A DNA stretch of 64,000 bases from Rotaria sp. Silwood1 (taxonomy: Eukaryota > Rotifera > Eurotatoria > Philodinida > Philodinidae), in assembly GCA_905250075.1 (NCBI GenBank), contig CAJNOP010000013.1, positions 62,001 through 126,000 on the forward strand, in the 5' to 3' direction. Within the stretch, counting starts at the first letter, position 1. The number at the start of each line of letters is the position of its first letter. This document shows positions 60,841 through 64,000 of the stretch, piece by piece. The notes below the pieces were generated by a model. That model made no database searches. It was not told the origin of the DNA and saw only the letters and a list, made by a program, of their open reading frames with translations. The translations under genes were made by a program, and so were the position numbers.

Positions 60841-63171
60841 TGAGATGTTTTTTGTTTCATATGCATATATTCTATTCATGCCATTCCATATATTTGTATC
60901 AATGTATATTAACTATGTTTTTTGGTTTTTGTTTTTTTTTTTGTTGTTGTCATTTTCTTCAGAATGTTGTTCTACCATGTCTATTTATCTTCTCATTGGT
61001 TTTTGTTCATTTATAAGGGTAAAATATAAAATGTATAGTTATTTTTTTCCATGAAAAGCATAAATAAAAGACAGAGTATATTTTGGGGTCAGGTTGACTC
61101 GACAAGAAAGAGTAAAGGTAGTTTGATGCGAAAATTTCAGCTTGATCACTTTAACTTTCGTCTTACTTTGGTACTGAACAGAATGAGTGCTCTTAAGGTT
61201 GATATAATCATTCTTTCTCTCAACCATCATACTTTGTCTTAAGTATTTTCTATTGTATTTTCAGAAGGTGTTTTTTTAAAACTCCATTGATTTTCAATAA
61301 CATCTATTTCACAAAAAGTATAAATATCTATACTGCAGTCTATATGTAGCCAAAAGTTTCAATGTGGAATGTAGTGAGGTAGGAAGCTGCGGTTCCAAGT
61401 TTTTGTAGATTTGGTCCCAACAGTAAATTAAACTTTGGATTCGGATCTGAAAGCACATTCTGAGTTCCTAGGATGGAATGGGCTAGCCTCTCTCGTCTGT
61501 TGACATCGTGCTTACGAAAATTTAGGCCATTGTCTGAAAACTGTCTATCGCATTATTAGTCTCTTTCATTTCAAAAAACTATCGAGAGTCCTGCATAATA
61601 GTCCTTTGTTTGTCTAAGTACTGGAAAATATGTTGAATAAAACTTCAGGAAGCATCTCAGATGAATGATTTCGATGGCAGATTCCTGTTAAATCACTCGA
61701 AAAAATGATAAGAGCTTGAAATCAAGCATGTATTGGCCAGATTCTTATTAGTTCTAGGCAGAGCCGGTTATTGGATTTCTGTCTCCTAGTTTTTATCATT
61801 TTCCAGAGTTTTCTGATCATAAACAGCTCACACATCTTGACCTGAGATATTATCATATTATGTAAAAAGGAAGTAAATTGCTTCAACTGTATAATAGATA
61901 TTACTTTCTACTTCTCCAACAAATTTATGGTTCAAAGTGTTTCTAGTAATAAACTTCAACAAAAAAGTAAATAGGCTGAAAACAATATAATCATAATATT
62001 AGTGTTAAATTTCATAGAAAGTGGAGGATTACTTCATAATCTGCAGCTGGCCTATATTCAGATAGTCACTTCTAAAATTAGGAATAAATCGCAGTAAGCA
62101 TATCGTACAATTCACTATGAAAATTAAGAATAATATAGACTAGTTAGTGGAATGAGACGATCGCAGAATTTTGTAGATGTTCTGGTTGAAATACACTAAA
62201 AATGTTCAATCACTTCAAATACAAGTCATGGACACGAACTCTGTTTTTTTTATTTGAAATAGTTTACTAAGGTTTACAAGATGCAATAAGTCTCGACTCA
62301 AAAGTGAACGGATACCTTGAAATGCTTCCTTTTCAGATTTATTTCTCTTTCACAAGTTTCATAAGGTAATAATACATATAATGAAAAATAATACATGTAA
62401 GAAAAATAGTAAAATAGTTATGTCAGATAGGTACTAATATAATGATTGGCAAACGTAGAATTCAAAAACTTGCTATTCAAAATTCTAAGAACTTTCTTTT
62501 GCAAAGGGTGTAATTGTGTCGTTGATGCATTATGATGTTAAATGGGCATGATAAAAGTAAACAGAACAAGATAACAATCTCTCTTATACAAAGTAAGTCT
62601 ATCATGTATTTAAGAACAACTAGACGTGTACCTGGATAGAAATATATCAGTGAACTTATCTTTATCAGCAACAAGGAGAAACCCTATGATACTATACTTC
62701 AGCGACAAACTAATAAGACAGTATTTTATTGCCAGATAAGACATGTCATGGCAAGAAAAACTTATCCTAGACATTTCACATAGATATTTTATATTTAAAA
62801 GAATTCTTCGAATTATTTCATAGGAAAATGAAATGAAGATAAATGTCTAAAACAGAGACTGATATGAAAAAAAAGAAATTGATTAATAAAGTTTTATTTA
62901 TTATAATTATTAAAAAAATGAGAAGTTAAACACTTGAAACACATATACAAATAATTTCGTATAGTAAAAGCGGAAAAGATGAGCTATTCATCAAATGAAA
63001 ATTTTACTCGTTTTTAATTTTATTTGCTCAAAGTTTAAAATGCCACACATGTAAAAATAAGTGATACTAATTACTGTACTAATTCTTATTATTAAATAAA
63101 CTGTTCTATATTTTTCATATGGGTGAATAAACAAGAACATTTGAAACATTTTTTGGATGAATGCCTAAAGT
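60841..63171. other. Intergenic downstream of PPP6R
   Basis: About 2.3 kb without a supported gene. The short frames at 60755-61242 and 62477-62674 show no resemblance to known proteins. No clear element ends or long mirrored arms were found. Confidence 0.4.
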
Positions 63172-63222
63172 CTAAACTTGATTTTCTGTATGTTCATTCG
63201 TTGTATGATTGTTAGACGATTC
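63172..63222 (-). CDS. Possible last coding exon of a gene extending beyond the window
   Basis: On the minus strand, a T-rich tract ending ATTTAG at 63223-63228 is followed by about 17 codons (SSNNHTTNEHTENQV) and a TAG stop at 63172-63174. The size and acceptor resemble other terminal exons in this genome. No upstream exon was found between here and 64000, so this is a weak call. Confidence 0.2.
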   Translation of the reverse strand, partial: ESSNNHTTNEHTENQV

Positions 63223-64000
63223 TAAATAAAAAAAAAAAAAAGTGACAAATTTTTATAGTAAAACGAGAATGAAAGAAACCATACATATACATATATTTAG
63301 CAAAACAAGAAAACGTCGAAAGTAGAAAATATCGAAAACAAAAATTATACTATGCCGTTTAAGCACGCTCATGAAAAGTGTAAGAAGTGGATGCATCTAC
63401 AAATTATGAATACAATATTGAGCCACCATGACTGAGTGAGTACATTATTCGGTATGTCTACACAAGATATTGTATGCAAACCTTACTACTAGCTAGTGTT
63501 CTGCATCCAAGCCTACTACTCGGTATCCGGCCCCGCTTGGGGAATGGGTTCGAATATCAGTTATAATCTCATAATTGAACTTGACCGACAATTAGGGAGA
63601 TTTCGAGTTTTTCGAAAAACTTTTACTTTTTCAAACTGATAATTTGTATGAAATCGTAAGAGTGAAAACTTGAGCAATTTATTGTACTTGAGGACAGATC
63701 ACAAAAAGTGGCAAATGATAGTTTTTTTACTAAAGCAATTCTTTTTTAATGAAAATTTATCTACAGATAATGATGAACCATATGACGAAGTAACTGAATA
63801 TATGGAGAGAAAAATGAATTATTAAAAATATGAACATGTGTTATCGTGATACAAAAACATTCATGTATGGATCAACAGTTAAAATGTTTGGCACTCATAC
63901 TACATTCCATTTTATCATCGTCAGCAACAAACAAACATATAACTAGTAAAATTGATCTGATTTTAGATGCAGAAAGACCCCAAGTGAAATCTAGATCACT
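63223..64000. other. Window end, intergenic or intronic
   Basis: AT-rich sequence with one GC-richer patch (63500-63560) that has tRNA-like promoter boxes. No coding region is supported. Confidence 0.35.
63483..63562 (+). repeat. tRNA-like pol III promoter remnant (possible SINE head or tRNA pseudogene)
   Basis: TAGCTAGTG at 63490-63498 resembles an A box. GGTTCGAAT at 63547-63555 is a perfect B-box core. CCCCGCTTGGGG between them could form a variable-arm hairpin. Acceptor and T stems do not pair well, so this is not an intact tRNA gene. Confidence 0.3.

Overview
This is nuclear DNA from a eukaryote, most likely a bdelloid rotifer of the Adineta/Rotaria kind. The sequence is very AT-rich. 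Coding exons carry AT-biased codons and are split by many introns of about 45-90 bases with GT...AG ends. The proteins are clearly animal: an axonemal outer-arm dynein heavy chain, DRC5/TCTE1, WDR82, DHX15 and a PP6 regulatory (SAPS) subunit. Two further genes belong to families better known outside animals. The taxon is an inference from gene style, not from a marker gene.

Layout: 1-2000, intergenic, with a degenerate tandem repeat at its left end. 2020-2964 (+), single-exon membrane-anchored methyltransferase-like protein. 4487-6126 (-), three-exon uncharacterised protein with a C-terminal membrane segment. 6278-10541 (-), DHX15/Prp43 splicing helicase. 10542-15785, repeat-rich intergenic DNA with a TTAA-flanked element and a large foldback. 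15786-18014 (+), WDR82, followed after 124 bases by 18139-20085 (+), DRC5. 20086-23304, intergenic, with another foldback. 23305-25661 (+), DUF3445-type haem-dependent N-demethylase-like protein. 25862-52656 (-), one dynein heavy chain gene of about 52 exons, closest to DNAH17 from recall. 54482-60840 (+), PPP6R/SAPS gene. 60841-64000, mostly intergenic, with a tRNA-like promoter remnant and a possible last exon of a further minus-strand gene.

Reading frames stay open across the inferred splice junctions. For WDR82 (315 aa), DRC5 (507 aa), DUF3445 (344 aa), DHX15 (743 aa), PPP6R (1021 aa) and the 376-aa unknown protein, the summed exon lengths divide exactly by three. No gene shows clear decay.

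The most unusual feature is the non-coding DNA. Introns fall into two classes: tiny ones, and a smaller set of 0.4-3 kb. Many of the large ones contain long imperfect inverted repeats (foldbacks). At least six of these inverted repeats, inside and between genes, share recognisable sequence and form one dispersed family. Other elements carry transposon hallmarks: TA-flanked and TTAA-flanked terminal repeats, and a hAT-like 1.5-kb element inside a dynein intron that itself contains a foldback.

Functionally, DRC5 and the dynein heavy chain are both ciliary motility parts, and the dynein gene has a perfect RFX X-box upstream. WDR82 (chromatin/transcription) and DRC5 look like a compact co-transcribed pair, with an acceptor-like TAG directly on the DRC5 start codon. 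This fits the spliced-leader trans-splicing known in bdelloids.
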